DNA from: Thermoplasmata archaeon
GTDB taxonomy: Archaea > Thermoplasmatota > Thermoplasmata > Thermoplasmatales > Thermoplasmataceae
Direction of reading: 5' to 3'
Length of the DNA: 41,559 bases
NCBI GenBank assembly: GCA_021811525.1
Contig: JAJZOK010000142.1
Coordinates: forward strand, 1-41,559
This document shows, piece by piece, positions 7,321 to 16,117 of this stretch. Numbering within the stretch: the stretch's first letter is position 1; each line of letters begins with the position of its first letter. The position numbers were made by a program, and so were the translations under genes. The notes below the pieces were generated by a model, which was not told the origin of the DNA, did no database searches, and saw only the letters and a program-made list of their open reading frames with translations.

Positions 7321-8688
7321 ATGAGCTACCTTATAGTCACGAGCAGGTGCCCCATATCCCATGAAAAAACTGGGGGCAATGAAACCGTGAAGAAGAATGT
7401 AGGAGGGGTAGCAACTGCCTTAAGCAGAGCGATGAAGCAGGAAGGCGGAACCTGGGTATGCTGGGGGGACGGAAACCTTGACCACAAGTATCCCGAGGAA
7501 AACTACGACGGCTACAAGATTGTGAGGGTCTTTATGACCAGCAGGGAAAGAAGGGGATTCTATGACGATTATGCGAATGGCACCCTATGGCCCCTTTTCC
7601 ACTACTTCAGAGATAGGATGAAACTCATCAGCACAGGAATATCACATTACAGGCAGATAAACGGTAAGTTTGCGGACACCATTGCAAATCATGCGAAACC
7701 CGGGCAGAAAATCTGGGTGCATGATTATCAGCTTGCCCTGCTGCCTAAAATGATCAGGGAGAGAGGGCTGGAAAATTTCACAATCCTGACATGGCACATA
7801 CCGTGGGTGGCTAGCGAATTTTACTCCACACTTCCTGAGGCAAAAGAAATGATAGAAGGCATAGCCGCTGCTGACATGATAACTTTCCACACAGATCTTT
7901 ACAAGAAGAATTTCATAGAGTCATGCCAGAGCTTACTTGGAAGGGCTGCGGATATTGAAGGTAAAATCTTCTCCTTCTCACTTGGAATCGATTCTGCCTT
8001 TTACTCTTCAAATCCTGCCAACAGGCAGAATATAGAGCTGAAAAACAACAGGAAACTGATACTGAGCCTTGACCGGCTTGATTATACCAAGGGCCTGGTA
8101 AACAGGGCACTTGCGATTGAAAACCTTATCAGGAAATATCCCAAGGATGCGCGGAGATTCACCTACGTAATGATTGTGACTCCAAGCAGGACCTCTGTTT
8201 CCGAATACATTAACATGAAGAAAGACCTGGAAATGACTGTGGGGAGAATCAACGGGACTTATTCTGACCTGAGCTGGAGGCCGATAATCTACATGTATCG
8301 GAGGGTCACTGACAGGCAGCTCATGAATTATTACAGGTCTGCGGATATTGCCCTGATCACCCCCCTCATCGATGGGCTTAATTTGGTAAGCAAGGAGTTT
8401 GTTGCTGCCACAAAATCAGGTATCCTGATACTCTCAAGATTTGCCGGGGCTGCATACTCCCTCAGTTCTGCCCTGAAAGTTAATCCAAATGACTTGAATG
8501 AAGTGGCAGACAGGCTGCACGATGCTCTGAACATGCCGGAAAGCGAGATAGAATCCAGGCTTGAAAGCATGAAGGAGAATGTGATGAAACGCGACATCAA
8601 CTGGTGGCTCTCAGAGATTTCAGCAACCGCAGACACACTAGAAGGGCTAGCACATGAGAGAAGGGAAAGTATCAGCAATCCTCAATGA
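7321..8688 (+). CDS. otsA: Trehalose-6-phosphate synthase (GT20 glycosyltransferase)
   Basis: The enzyme joins a nucleotide-activated glucose to glucose-6-phosphate to give trehalose-6-phosphate. It is 455 aa, a normal single-domain GT20 length. Visible family features are the N-terminal KNVGGVATAL loop (25-34), HDYQLALLP at 134-142, the HIPW segment in place of the common HIPFP, the DRLDYTKG block at 251-258 with the phosphate-contacting R252 and K257, and DGLNLVSKEFVA near the C-terminus. The phosphatase gene overlaps its 3' end by 35 bases, so the pair should be made together. The sugar donor (UDP-, ADP- or GDP-glucose) cannot be read from sequence. Confidence 0.93.
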   Translation: MSYLIVTSRCPISHEKTGGNETVKKNVGGVATALSRAMKQEGGTWVCWGDGNLDHKYPEENYDGYKIVRVFMTSRERRGFYDDYANGTLWPLFHYFRDRMKLISTGISHYRQINGKFADTIANHAKPGQKIWVHDYQLALLPKMIRERGLENFTILTWHIPWVASEFYSTLPEAKEMIEGIAAADMITFHTDLYKKNFIESCQSLLGRAADIEGKIFSFSLGIDSAFYSSNPANRQNIELKNNRKLILSLDRLDYTKGLVNRALAIENLIRKYPKDARRFTYVMIVTPSRTSVSEYINMKKDLEMTVGRINGTYSDLSWRPIIYMYRRVTDRQLMNYYRSADIALITPLIDGLNLVSKEFVAATKSGILILSRFAGAAYSLSSALKVNPNDLNEVADRLHDALNMPESEIESRLESMKENVMKRDINWWLSEISATADTLEGLAHERRESISNPQ

Positions 8689-9382
8689 ATTCAGCACAAT
8701 CCGTGACAGCAACCCAGTCATTTTCCTTGATTATGACGGAACTCTGGTGCCAATTATCAAGAACCCTGATGAATCATTTCCTGACGATGAAATCATGGGG
8801 ATCCTTAAGACCCTGAGGAAAAAGTACGACCTTTATATTGTTACGGGTAGGTCGCTTCGGGAGATCAGGGAATTCATAGGGGGTTCGTTCAACGTGCTTG
8901 CGCTACATGGGGCCATAATCTCCCTTGAGGATGGGACAACAAACTTTGTCAGGGATTATGGAAAATACAGGAAAAAATGTGATGATATTTATGGCAGTAA
9001 AAATGAGTTTGAGGCAAAGTACCCTGGAATCCAGATTATAAACAAGGATGGGGGGCTTGTGTTCACAAAATGGTTTGTCCCGGAGAAACTCCATGAAAAG
9101 CTCGTGGAAGAGGTAAGATCAATATCCGCAGCCAATAACATGGAATTGTACCTTGGCAAAATGATCGTTGAATTGCGGATCCCGGGACCTGATAAGGGAA
9201 AAGCCATATATGGAATTAGAAACGGCAGGCCTTCACTCATTGTTGGAGATGACCTAACCGATGAAGACGCATTCAGGGAAAACGCTGATGCCCTGACCAT
9301 ACATATTGGAAATGGCGAAACAGCTGCCCATTATAGCCTTAGCAACTATCTTGAACTCAGGCAGCTCCTGGCAGAACTATAG
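8654..9382 (+). CDS. otsB: Trehalose-6-phosphate phosphatase (HAD family)
   Basis: The enzyme removes phosphate from trehalose-6-phosphate to release trehalose, a compatible solute. It is 242 aa. The HAD nucleophile motif is FLDYDGTLVP with D26 and D28. Motif II is the threonine in IVTGRS, and the metal-binding motif IV is VGDDLTDEDAF near residue 200. The cap is of the small OtsB type. The ATG lies inside the end of otsA (35-base overlap), which suggests translational coupling. The 3' end overlaps the convergent amidase gene by 6 bases. Confidence 0.93.
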   Translation: MREGKVSAILNEFSTIRDSNPVIFLDYDGTLVPIIKNPDESFPDDEIMGILKTLRKKYDLYIVTGRSLREIREFIGGSFNVLALHGAIISLEDGTTNFVRDYGKYRKKCDDIYGSKNEFEAKYPGIQIINKDGGLVFTKWFVPEKLHEKLVEEVRSISAANNMELYLGKMIVELRIPGPDKGKAIYGIRNGRPSLIVGDDLTDEDAFRENADALTIHIGNGETAAHYSLSNYLELRQLLAEL

Positions 9383-10180
9383 GCCGGAGACGTCGTATTG
9401 ATCCTTTCTTCTCTGCTTCATCATGGGCACGTCGGAAGTGTACCTTTCCAAGATATCCATGTCCAGGTCGCACACAATGACCCCGTCCTCATTATCAGCT
9501 TCAGCCAGAACATCACCGTAAGGGCTCACCACCATGCTGTGCCCGGTGAAATCCTTTCCACTCTGGGCAGTGCCTAAAACAAAGAGGCCATTTTCAATGG
9601 CCCTTGCCTTTAGTAGTGTCTTCCAAGTTTCAAGTTTTCTCTCTCCAGCATACCAGCCTGCCTGATAAGAAAGGATCTGTGCGCCAAGCAGCTTGATAAG
9701 CCTTGCAGGTTCGGGAAATCTCAGGTCATAGCATATTTGCAGGCCAATGTGGACTCCTCCTGCATTGATGGTTGAAACAGGGATTCTGCCGTACTCGTAA
9801 AGGTTGCTCTCAAGCTTGGAGTATGCGTCGAAAAGGTGTAGTTTCCTGTACTTTCCCACCACTATGCCCAAATCGTCAATGAATATTGATGCATTGAATG
9901 GCTTCAGGGTCCCGAAATTCCTCTCTGCAATGTTAATCAGCGACATCACGGAATTCTTCCTGGAAAGCTCCGCAAATGTGGATGCAAATTTTCCGTCCAG
10001 CGGCTCAGAGGCTTCTTTAAGGCCATCCGGATCAGCATAATTCGGCGAAAACATTTGGTACTCTGGGAAAATCACGAGATTTGGCTTTGATCTGATCGCC
10101 TCATTGAACAATCTTACTGACCTTTCAAGATTGCCTTCCTTATCCGTTCCAGACGCCATCTGTGCAAGAGCAACCTTCAT
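9377..10180 (-). CDS. Carbon-nitrogen hydrolase (nitrilase superfamily amidase)
   Basis: A cytoplasmic hydrolase of C-N bonds with the Glu-Lys-Cys triad E40 (VIFPEYQ), K113 (KYRKLHLF) and C150 (LQICYDLRFPE), counted from the ATG at 10180. At 267 aa it has the usual single-domain length. The closest functional groups are omega-amidase/Nit2-like and deaminated-glutathione amidase enzymes, but the substrate is not determined. GTG and ATG codons at 10189 and 10186 would add two or three residues; MKVALAQ is the common family start. The gene follows top6A with almost no gap and is probably in the same operon. Confidence 0.88.
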   Translation of the reverse strand: MKVALAQMASGTDKEGNLERSVRLFNEAIRSKPNLVIFPEYQMFSPNYADPDGLKEASEPLDGKFASTFAELSRKNSVMSLINIAERNFGTLKPFNASIFIDDLGIVVGKYRKLHLFDAYSKLESNLYEYGRIPVSTINAGGVHIGLQICYDLRFPEPARLIKLLGAQILSYQAGWYAGERKLETWKTLLKARAIENGLFVLGTAQSGKDFTGHSMVVSPYGDVLAEADNEDGVIVCDLDMDILERYTSDVPMMKQRRKDQYDVSGL

Positions 10181-10188
10181 CAACATCA

Positions 10189-11277
10189 CTACATGAATCC
10201 CGTCAGGTCAGATAACTTCTCCGGCAGATATGTGGAAGTAACATAATCAAGGCCATACTTGGCAAGTGCCTGCTGTTCAGCTTTCTTGCCTATATTCAGC
10301 ATGGTCTCTATCTCATCCCTCCACCGCTCAGATTGGAACCTTGGATCCTTCAATTCTGCATTTAGAGCGGCAATATCCTTGTCACTGAGGTCATCTGTTG
10401 GGAGCTTGTAGTTAAGGATATCACTCGCCGTTATCCCGATATATTCTGCAGTGGGGACGGCAAGATAATGTGAGATGTGGGCCGTCTTTATTGCGCCATA
10501 TGCGATGGATGCATAGATTCGGAAGGACCATGGGTCACCGTCAGTGAAAACGTAAACCGGGAGATTATGCTCCTCGTTTATCCTCTTCAGGAGCCTCCTG
10601 GTGCTCCGGGCGGGCTGCCCCTTAAGATGGACAAGGAGGCAGTTGTTTGTCTCGTCGAACCCATTCTCAACAAGCCTGTCAAACATACCTCCAGTTTCTA
10701 TCGCAAGGATGTACCTGGCATTGACGTCCTTGATTCTCAGCTTTTCTTCCTCAACGCTGTATGGGATTCCGTATCCTCCATCTCCTACATCGTCACGGCA
10801 GTTTATTTTCTTGAATTCCCCCTTCCTTGTCCTCTCTTCAATGGTTATGTCTCCCATGATGCTCGCACCGTTTTCCTCCGGCCTGAGCTTGAAGTCTTCC
10901 CTAAGAAGTGAGCTCAGTACTTCAAGATCCTCCGCCATCAGGTTTGATTCATCCTGGGTCCCGAATTTGCCAAGGTTCCATCCCTCTGAAATATAGTACA
11001 TTTCCCTTAGAGTGGAAGATTTGCTTTCCCTGAGCATTTCCCTTATGAAATCCACCATGTAAAGCAGTTTAACCATGTACTCTGCACCATCCACTGCCTT
11101 TCCTGATCTGGTAACCGAAGAATCCCCATATCTCCAGACGGAGAGCATTGGATCAAGCACAATATTTTCCTTGTTTCTTGAAGGCATTGATATTTCGGGT
11201 ATGTCCCCGGCGGCAAGCATCGAATAAATGCTGTTGACCATTTCTTCAAGTTTTCTGGTGGTTTGGTCTGCCGCCAT
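10189..11277 (-). CDS. top6A: DNA topoisomerase VI subunit A
   Basis: The DNA-cleaving subunit of the type IIB topoisomerase that relaxes and decatenates DNA, homologous to Spo11. It is 362 aa. The winged-helix domain carries the catalytic tyrosine in REMYYISE (Y95 by comparison with Spo11). The TOPRIM domain has its metal-binding glutamate E194 in LAIETGGMFD and the DxD pair D246/D248 in VFTDGDPWSF. The ATG overlaps the top6B stop by one base (TAATG), so the subunits are translationally coupled in the B-then-A order normal for archaea. Confidence 0.97.
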   Translation of the reverse strand: MAADQTTRKLEEMVNSIYSMLAAGDIPEISMPSRNKENIVLDPMLSVWRYGDSSVTRSGKAVDGAEYMVKLLYMVDFIREMLRESKSSTLREMYYISEGWNLGKFGTQDESNLMAEDLEVLSSLLREDFKLRPEENGASIMGDITIEERTRKGEFKKINCRDDVGDGGYGIPYSVEEEKLRIKDVNARYILAIETGGMFDRLVENGFDETNNCLLVHLKGQPARSTRRLLKRINEEHNLPVYVFTDGDPWSFRIYASIAYGAIKTAHISHYLAVPTAEYIGITASDILNYKLPTDDLSDKDIAALNAELKDPRFQSERWRDEIETMLNIGKKAEQQALAKYGLDYVTSTYLPEKLSDLTGFM

Positions 11278-13151
11278 TACTCCTCACCATCCGTTTCAAT
11301 AATGTTCACCGTCTCAGTTCCGAAGTCTGCAGGAAGGGGCTCTGCACCCTGTACCCTGACTGGATCAATGCCTGTGAAGTAATAATTGGTGCCCGGATAA
11401 TCAGAAATTCTGCCTTTAATGGAAAATGATGCAACGAATTCCTGCGCTGGCCCTAGATCCTTTATTTCCCATTTCAGCTCCGGACCTTCATAATCGCCGG
11501 TTGGCGGGTCTGCAATGAGGCCCATTGAGATTTCCCTCCTTGTGTAATTTATCACTTTCATTTCTATTTCAACGCCTTCCTGGCTCTTCCGGAACTCTTC
11601 TGTTACGAAGACCACATTTGCTATCTTTGAGATAACAGGCTCGAGGTTGGGAACCTCTTTGCCAAGGATCTCTGATGCCTTTTTTCCGATCTCCGGAATA
11701 AGGGTGTTTACCAACCTGAATTTTTCATATATTCTGGCTCTCCGGTCCTTCTTTCCAAGGAATGATTTCACTCCTCTTCCAAGTGACTTGAGGCACAAGC
11801 CAATCTCATTGGTGATCTCGTTCACATTTGCCAGGGCTTCCTTTGATTCCGATGTGAAGGGTATCCTGATCCCGTAAACATGAACGAAAATGATGGCAGG
11901 GCCATATGGCACACCTTGCCCACCCTTCTGGTCGAACCCATATTGCCTCCAGTCCATTTCCGAAACAGCCTTGGTTATGGCGCAGGCTCCGGGCTGGTAC
12001 AGTAGTGGAACCTTATTTGCGAACCTTACAATCCTGACAGGCTGATCACTTGGGAGGTCGCCGCCATAAACAATTCCTGCCTCTACTGAAAACGGATTCC
12101 CGTTATATACTGTAATGGGCCTTGAAACCGGTTTGCCGTAATGTGATGGGTGGTTCTCCTCATACACACTCTTAAGGCCCTTCTTTATGAATTCAGGCCC
12201 CAGGGGGGAAAGGCAGTCCGTCGGTGGCGGCATCAGTTTAACGGCCTTAAACGCCTCACTGAGTTTCTTTATGTCCTGCAGGGAAAGCTCTGATGGCTTT
12301 TTATTCCCAGGTATTCCCGAAAAAGCCAGGATTTCATCTGCAACCTTGTCGCTGATCCTGTTGAAGTCGTCACGGAGAAAATGTATTAGGTCTGGGGAGA
12401 GTGTGTTCTTGGCCATGCTGTTTATATCTCCAAGCTCAAGCCCGAGTGGATGGGGTTTTATGGCAACAGCAGGCTTAGAAAGGATGTCCGTGACTCTCGG
12501 GATCTCGTAGGTCTTTCCGTCCGGGTCCAAGAGAGTCAAGGTAGCATTTGGGTTAGCAACTGCACATTCTCTCATGTACTCCAGGATTGATTGTTTTCCG
12601 ATCTGGTACTTTCCCTTTGCTGGTATTGTAATGAGGGCCCCATGGGGCTTCTCCCATATTACGGGTTTTTCACTGTGAATATCTGCCTTGTTCTCCTTTA
12701 CGTTAATGCCCAGGATGAAATCATATGCCACATCATCCTCCTTCCTTCTCGTCTTTACATGCGATGTCCTGGCCGTAGTTATCTGGCCATAAAGTATAGC
12801 TGCCGTAATTCCGATTCCCTGCTGCCCCCTGGATTGTTTAAATGAGTGAAATCTTGATCCATAGAGGAGTTTTCCGAAAACGTTTGGAACTTGCTTTCTT
12901 TCAATGCCGGGGCCATTATCCTCAACGGAAACGTTGAATTCATCATCCTCGGCCTTTTCAAGTGTGACCTTGACCTCAGGAAGAATGCCATGCTCTTCAC
13001 ATGCATCCAGGGAATTGTCAAGGGCTTCCTTCACAATCATAAAGAGTGATTTTTGCGGTGAATCAAAACCAAGTATGTGCCTGTTCTTTTCAAAGAATTC
13101 AGAAATTGATGCTTCCCTGAATTCAGATATGGTGGCCTTTCGAGGAGGCAT
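11277..13151 (-). CDS. top6B: DNA topoisomerase VI subunit B
   Basis: The ATPase subunit that dimerises on ATP binding and passes one DNA duplex through the break made by Top6A. It is 624 aa, with GHKL (Bergerat) motifs EALDNSLDA (42-50), DNGPGI (78-83) and GQQGIG (109-114). The helix-two-turn-helix and transducer regions follow, and the C-terminal part of about 100 residues looks like the immunoglobulin-like domain seen in some archaeal Top6B. The ATG at 13151 has AATTTAAACA 20-29 bases upstream, which fits a leaderless start. It is the first gene of the top6B-top6A-amidase unit. Confidence 0.97.
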   Translation of the reverse strand: MPPRKATISEFREASISEFFEKNRHILGFDSPQKSLFMIVKEALDNSLDACEEHGILPEVKVTLEKAEDDEFNVSVEDNGPGIERKQVPNVFGKLLYGSRFHSFKQSRGQQGIGITAAILYGQITTARTSHVKTRRKEDDVAYDFILGINVKENKADIHSEKPVIWEKPHGALITIPAKGKYQIGKQSILEYMRECAVANPNATLTLLDPDGKTYEIPRVTDILSKPAVAIKPHPLGLELGDINSMAKNTLSPDLIHFLRDDFNRISDKVADEILAFSGIPGNKKPSELSLQDIKKLSEAFKAVKLMPPPTDCLSPLGPEFIKKGLKSVYEENHPSHYGKPVSRPITVYNGNPFSVEAGIVYGGDLPSDQPVRIVRFANKVPLLYQPGACAITKAVSEMDWRQYGFDQKGGQGVPYGPAIIFVHVYGIRIPFTSESKEALANVNEITNEIGLCLKSLGRGVKSFLGKKDRRARIYEKFRLVNTLIPEIGKKASEILGKEVPNLEPVISKIANVVFVTEEFRKSQEGVEIEMKVINYTRREISMGLIADPPTGDYEGPELKWEIKDLGPAQEFVASFSIKGRISDYPGTNYYFTGIDPVRVQGAEPLPADFGTETVNIIETDGEE

Positions 13152-13170
13152 TAAACTGCCATATACATGG

Positions 13171-13180
13171 TGTTTAAATT
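13171..13180 (-). promoter_or_regulatory. TATA box of the top6BA operon
   Basis: AATTTAAACA on the minus strand, centred about 25 bases before the top6B ATG, in the 125-base gap after the PAC2 gene. Confidence 0.5.
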
Positions 13181-13276
13181 ACTTTGTTGCCACCCAGCTT
13201 TGGAATGCATATAAAATAGATACAGAAGGACCGTTTCGCAAGCAAAAGATAAGGAATTGGAAAGGGATTTGGAAAA

Positions 13277-14035
13277 TTATCCGAAATAGCCAAGGTCATC
13301 CTTCTGAGAAACCTTAGCCTGCACGTCTTCCTGCATTTTCTCGGTAATTTGCTCAATCTGCCTGCTTCTTTCCTCAAGGTCAGCCAGATCAAGGTCGAGG
13401 CCAAGCAATCCTTTGAGGACCCTGACGATTTCCCTTGCACCCTTTGGGTCAGCGAAGTATCCAGATGTTTCTCCCATGAGGCACGCCCCATTCATAGAGA
13501 AAACTTCTTTGCCAAGTCCAAGCATGACCCCAGCGGAACCCACGATACCACCGCCGGGTTCTCCCTTGGGAAAAACAACTCCATTCTCCTTCAGTTCGTC
13601 AAGAAGGTTTGTATTCGTAACTGCCCCAAGGACCCTTGGAGTCTCTACGATCTTTCCAGTGCTGTATCCTCCCAGTGTGTAAACAAATGAAACATTTAGC
13701 TTGGCTGCCAGTTCAAGGATCACGTGCGAGATTTCATACTGCCCTTCCTGAGTTGTGCCCTGGAAATCGCCAACGAGGACAAGGAGATCGTTTTCCTTGC
13801 CAGTCTTCTTGTAATAGATGCTGTTTCTCACAAGTTTTACAACACCCTCATCGTCTATGAAAACCTGAGGCGGAAGGTACTGGGAAAACACGTCAGCAAG
13901 CTTCTGCATCTTGAGTTTTTCTATTATGTACTCAGCAGCTATTTTTCCAACATTCCCAATGCCCGGAAGGCCCCCGATAAGTATGGGGTCCTTCAGCTTT
14001 GGCCTTTTGTACTGGTTGATTATGATTTTTTCCAT
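13277..14035 (-). CDS. PAC2 family protein (proteasome assembly chaperone-like)
   Basis: A 252-aa member of the archaeal PAC2/ATP-grasp-related family (COG1938 type), with the N-terminal LIGGLPGIGNVGK segment, a central VGDFQGTTQEGQYE segment, the YTLGGYSTG stretch, and a charged helical C-terminus. Eukaryotic relatives (PAC1/PAC2) help proteasome assembly; the archaeal role is not established. It is the last gene of the rpl44e-rps27e-aIF2-alpha-nop10 operon, two bases after nop10, an arrangement widespread in archaea. That context suggests a link to translation or protein quality control. Confidence 0.88.
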   Translation of the reverse strand: MEKIIINQYKRPKLKDPILIGGLPGIGNVGKIAAEYIIEKLKMQKLADVFSQYLPPQVFIDDEGVVKLVRNSIYYKKTGKENDLLVLVGDFQGTTQEGQYEISHVILELAAKLNVSFVYTLGGYSTGKIVETPRVLGAVTNTNLLDELKENGVVFPKGEPGGGIVGSAGVMLGLGKEVFSMNGACLMGETSGYFADPKGAREIVRVLKGLLGLDLDLADLEERSRQIEQITEKMQEDVQAKVSQKDDLGYFG

Positions 14036-14037
14036 TT

Positions 14038-14193
14038 TTACTCTTCCTCCAACTTGATCCTGAACCTCTGGAACCTGTCCTGTGGTGAATACCTGGGCGG
14101 CAAAGCCACATCAGCAAAGCTGCTACAGTTTGGACATTCTTCCTTCATTGTATAAGACTGGCAATTTCTGCATTTTCTTATTATTGAACGCAT
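14038..14193 (-). CDS. nop10: H/ACA ribonucleoprotein protein Nop10
   Basis: A 51-residue protein of the H/ACA guide-RNP that makes pseudouridine in rRNA together with Cbf5, L7Ae and Gar1. It starts MRSIIRKCRNCQSYT and has a zinc-ribbon-like set of four cysteines (C8, C11, C20, C23). The family segment LPPRYSPQDRFQRFR follows. It is too short for most gene callers. It lies 12 bases after the aIF2-alpha stop and 2 bases before the PAC2 gene, its standard archaeal place. Its partner Cbf5 is also encoded in this window. Confidence 0.95.
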   Translation of the reverse strand: MRSIIRKCRNCQSYTMKEECPNCSSFADVALPPRYSPQDRFQRFRIKLEEE

Positions 14194-14205
14194 TTTAACT
14201 CTGGT

Positions 14206-14961
14206 CTACTTTCTTGTGAACTCTGCGACTACACCCTTCTTCTTTGATAAGTCCAGTATGTTCTGTACTGCCTTTTTTAATGCATCTTCGGCAGACTTAT
14301 AATCTTTGTCTGTTACTGTTAACCTATAACGCGGAGCCCCGGCATACTGAATTTCCACATTATCTTCCATGGCAGATGAAAATACTTCCTTCAGAAGTTC
14401 AACTCCATTTGGGGCAAGCGAGTATGCTTCAACATATCCGCCTATTTTTATGTACGGAAGAACTACATTTTCCCTGGCCACCTTCTGGAAAGCCTCTTTC
14501 CAATTTCCTTTGGATTCAGGAAGCCAGTCCTCAGTGGCAGAGGCGTCTTCAAAGGCATCATAAAGCGTACCGTATTGAGCACGGAGATCGCCCGCAAATT
14601 CCTTTTCGGCCTGGCCCATAGAAATTTTAAGCTGTGACGATACAATTTCAAGAAGCTTCTCAGCTTTCTGCTCATTCTTCCAGCTGGAGATCTTTTCCCT
14701 CTTCTGGTGCTCATTCACTCTTTTAAGCGAAAGATCCACATATCCTCTGCCCGTATCGACGTTCAAGACCTTGCAAACGGTCTTCTGCCCTTCCCTCAGG
14801 TAGTCTTTGATATGCTTGACCCAGCCGGTTGCGACCTCAGCTATATGGATAAAGCCCTCCTTGCCCGGGTACTCCTCAAGTCTTACATTTGCGCCAAAAC
14901 CCTTTACTTCCTTTATGGTAACGACTACCAGGTCACCAACTTCAGGAAGGTCTTTTTTCAT
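14206..14961 (-). CDS. Translation initiation factor aIF2 subunit alpha
   Basis: One of the three subunits of the factor that brings initiator tRNA to the small ribosomal subunit. It is 251 aa. An N-terminal S1 (OB) domain spans about 10-85 (GDLVVVTIKEVKGFGANVRL, then GFIHIAEVATGWVKHI and GYVDLSLKRV). A helical domain follows to about 170, then an alpha/beta C-terminal domain that contacts the gamma subunit (VEIQYAGAPRYRLTVTDKDYKSAEDAL). It overlaps the rps27e stop by 4 bases in the conserved operon. Confidence 0.96.
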   Translation of the reverse strand: MKKDLPEVGDLVVVTIKEVKGFGANVRLEEYPGKEGFIHIAEVATGWVKHIKDYLREGQKTVCKVLNVDTGRGYVDLSLKRVNEHQKREKISSWKNEQKAEKLLEIVSSQLKISMGQAEKEFAGDLRAQYGTLYDAFEDASATEDWLPESKGNWKEAFQKVARENVVLPYIKIGGYVEAYSLAPNGVELLKEVFSSAMEDNVEIQYAGAPRYRLTVTDKDYKSAEDALKKAVQNILDLSKKKGVVAEFTRK

Positions 14962-15158
14962 TGCTTGTCGCCCGTAATCTCAGCGGCCAGATCAAGTGTG
15001 CCGCCGGTTGGCCTTGCCAGGGTTGCACCACATATATTGCAGACAACAGTGGATGAGATTTTTGTATATGTGGTTTGCTCGTTTCCACAATCCTTGCATT
15101 TTATGTTTATGAATTTGTTCCCAATGCTCTTGGGTTTTGAAAATCTGCTATCCGCCAT
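14958..15158 (-). CDS. rps27e: Ribosomal protein S27e
   Basis: A 66-aa zinc-ribbon protein of the small subunit. Its cysteines are in IKCKDCG and VVCNICG, and it has the family ending LARPTGGTLDLAAEITG. It starts one base after the rpl44e stop and overlaps aIF2-alpha by 4 bases. Confidence 0.97.
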   Translation of the reverse strand: MADSRFSKPKSIGNKFINIKCKDCGNEQTTYTKISSTVVCNICGATLARPTGGTLDLAAEITGDKQ

Positions 15159-15159
15159 A

Positions 15160-15444
15160 TTACTGGACCTCCACTATTTCAAATTTCTTAGCTCTTATGC
15201 TGGGTGGAGTGACGGATTTCTTGCAAGTCTGGCATTTGTATTTCAGTGATACTCTCTTGGTTGGCTTTTCCCTTCCTTCATACTTTGGCCTTGGGAAACC
15301 TCCGTAACCAGATGTTGCTCTTCTGAATCTCCTCTGTCCAGCCCTGAATTCACTGGCCTTTCTTTTCCTTACTCTCTCTACTTCGTGAGGAGTGTGCTTC
15401 TTGCACGACGGACAATACATGCTGATGATCTTTGGCATTTTCAA
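15160..15444 (-). CDS. rpl44e: Ribosomal protein L44e
   Basis: A large-subunit zinc-binding protein of 94 aa. It has CX2C pairs in MYCPSCKKHTPHE and YKCQTCKKS, and the basic block KRKASEFRAGQRRFRRATSGY between them. The start is chosen as TTG at 15444, giving MKMPKII as in most archaeal L44e, because AGGTGA lies 5 bases upstream. The GTG at 15453 overlaps that site, and the ATG at 15438 remains possible. It is the first gene of the operon that runs through rps27e, aIF2-alpha, nop10 and PAC2. Confidence 0.95.
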   Translation of the reverse strand: MKMPKIISMYCPSCKKHTPHEVERVRKRKASEFRAGQRRFRRATSGYGGFPRPKYEGREKPTKRVSLKYKCQTCKKSVTPPSIRAKKFEIVEVQ

Positions 15445-15666
15445 CGCGTTCACCTGTAATTAAGCAGGACACAAGCAATTTCACATTGCATGAACTCTCA
15501 TGTCTTGTTTTTATGCTCTCGGCTTATTGGTTGGAGGGATATAAGTTTTCTTGAAATTTTTCCCGTCCATACCCGGCACAATGAAACCCAGAACGCCTAG
15601 CTGCATATTGATAAGTTGCAGATTGCGGTGATCCTTCATGGGCATCCAAATATTGTGTCAATAATG

Positions 15667-15674
15667 TTATATAC
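15667..15674 (+). promoter_or_regulatory. TATA box of the SmAP-rpl37e-purF operon
   Basis: TTATATAC lies 28-35 bases before the SmAP ATG at 15702. The 257-base divergent space between rpl44e and SmAP (15445-15701) otherwise shows no gene or repeat that I can support. Confidence 0.5.
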
Positions 15675-15701
15675 GAACTTCCAATGTAGCGGGGAATCGA
15701 C

Positions 15702-15956
15702 ATGCCTAAGCCACAGACAAGCGTACAGAAGCCAATGGACGTTCTTCGAAATTCCATAGACAGGAATGTTTTAGTCGACGTTAAGGGGAACAGAGGTTAT
15801 TCAGGCATCCTAGAGGGATATGACATATACATGAATCTGGTGATTAAAAACGCCGGTGAGACCATCAATGGCCAGACTACCGGTGTTCACGAGAGAATTC
15901 TCGTAAGAGGAGACAATGTTATTTTCGTTTCCCCATCGAAAGGTGATAATCAATGA
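15702..15956 (+). CDS. Sm-like archaeal protein (SmAP/LSm)
   Basis: An 84-aa LSm protein that should form a heptameric RNA-binding ring. The Sm1 motif runs from VLVDVKGNRGYSG through EGYDIYMNLVIKN and includes the D-x-x-M-N-L RNA-contact signature. The Sm2 motif is ILVRGDNVIFVSP. Its stop overlaps the rpl37e start by four bases (ATGA), the classic archaeal LSm-L37e pair. Confidence 0.95.
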   Translation: MPKPQTSVQKPMDVLRNSIDRNVLVDVKGNRGYSGILEGYDIYMNLVIKNAGETINGQTTGVHERILVRGDNVIFVSPSKGDNQ

Positions 15957-16117
15957 GCAATGGAACAGCCGTAATGGGAAAGATGAACAACAAGAAAGTT
16001 CATATTACATGTCGCAGATGTGGACATCATACCTACCACGTCAGGCAGAAGAGGTGCTCTCACTGTGGATTCCCCGCAGCCAGAACTAGATCATATAGAT
16101 GGGCAAAAGCCAAGTGA
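15953..16117 (+). CDS. rpl37e: Ribosomal protein L37e
   Basis: A 54-aa zinc-ribbon large-subunit protein. It starts MSNGTAVMGKMNNKKVHITC and has CX2C pairs C20/C23 and C35/C38, then GFPAARTRSYRWAKAK. It is too short for many gene callers. It overlaps SmAP by 4 bases. Its 3' third also contains the probable start and ribosome binding site of purF in another frame. Confidence 0.96.
   Translation: MSNGTAVMGKMNNKKVHITCRRCGHHTYHVRQKRCSHCGFPAARTRSYRWAKAK
16051..16056 (+). promoter_or_regulatory. Shine-Dalgarno site for purF inside rpl37e
   Basis: GAGGTG lies 8 bases before an in-frame GTG (16065). It is the best-supported start for purF although it is embedded in the rpl37e coding sequence. Confidence 0.45.

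Noticed and set aside
13174..13491. 105-codon minus-strand open frame between top6B and the PAC2 gene
   Set aside because: It overlaps the PAC2 reading frame, has no recognisable domain and no promoter; the gap itself carries the top6B TATA box.
15524..15757. 77-codon minus-strand frame upstream of SmAP
   Set aside because: It crosses the SmAP promoter and start on the opposite strand and has no recognisable protein features.
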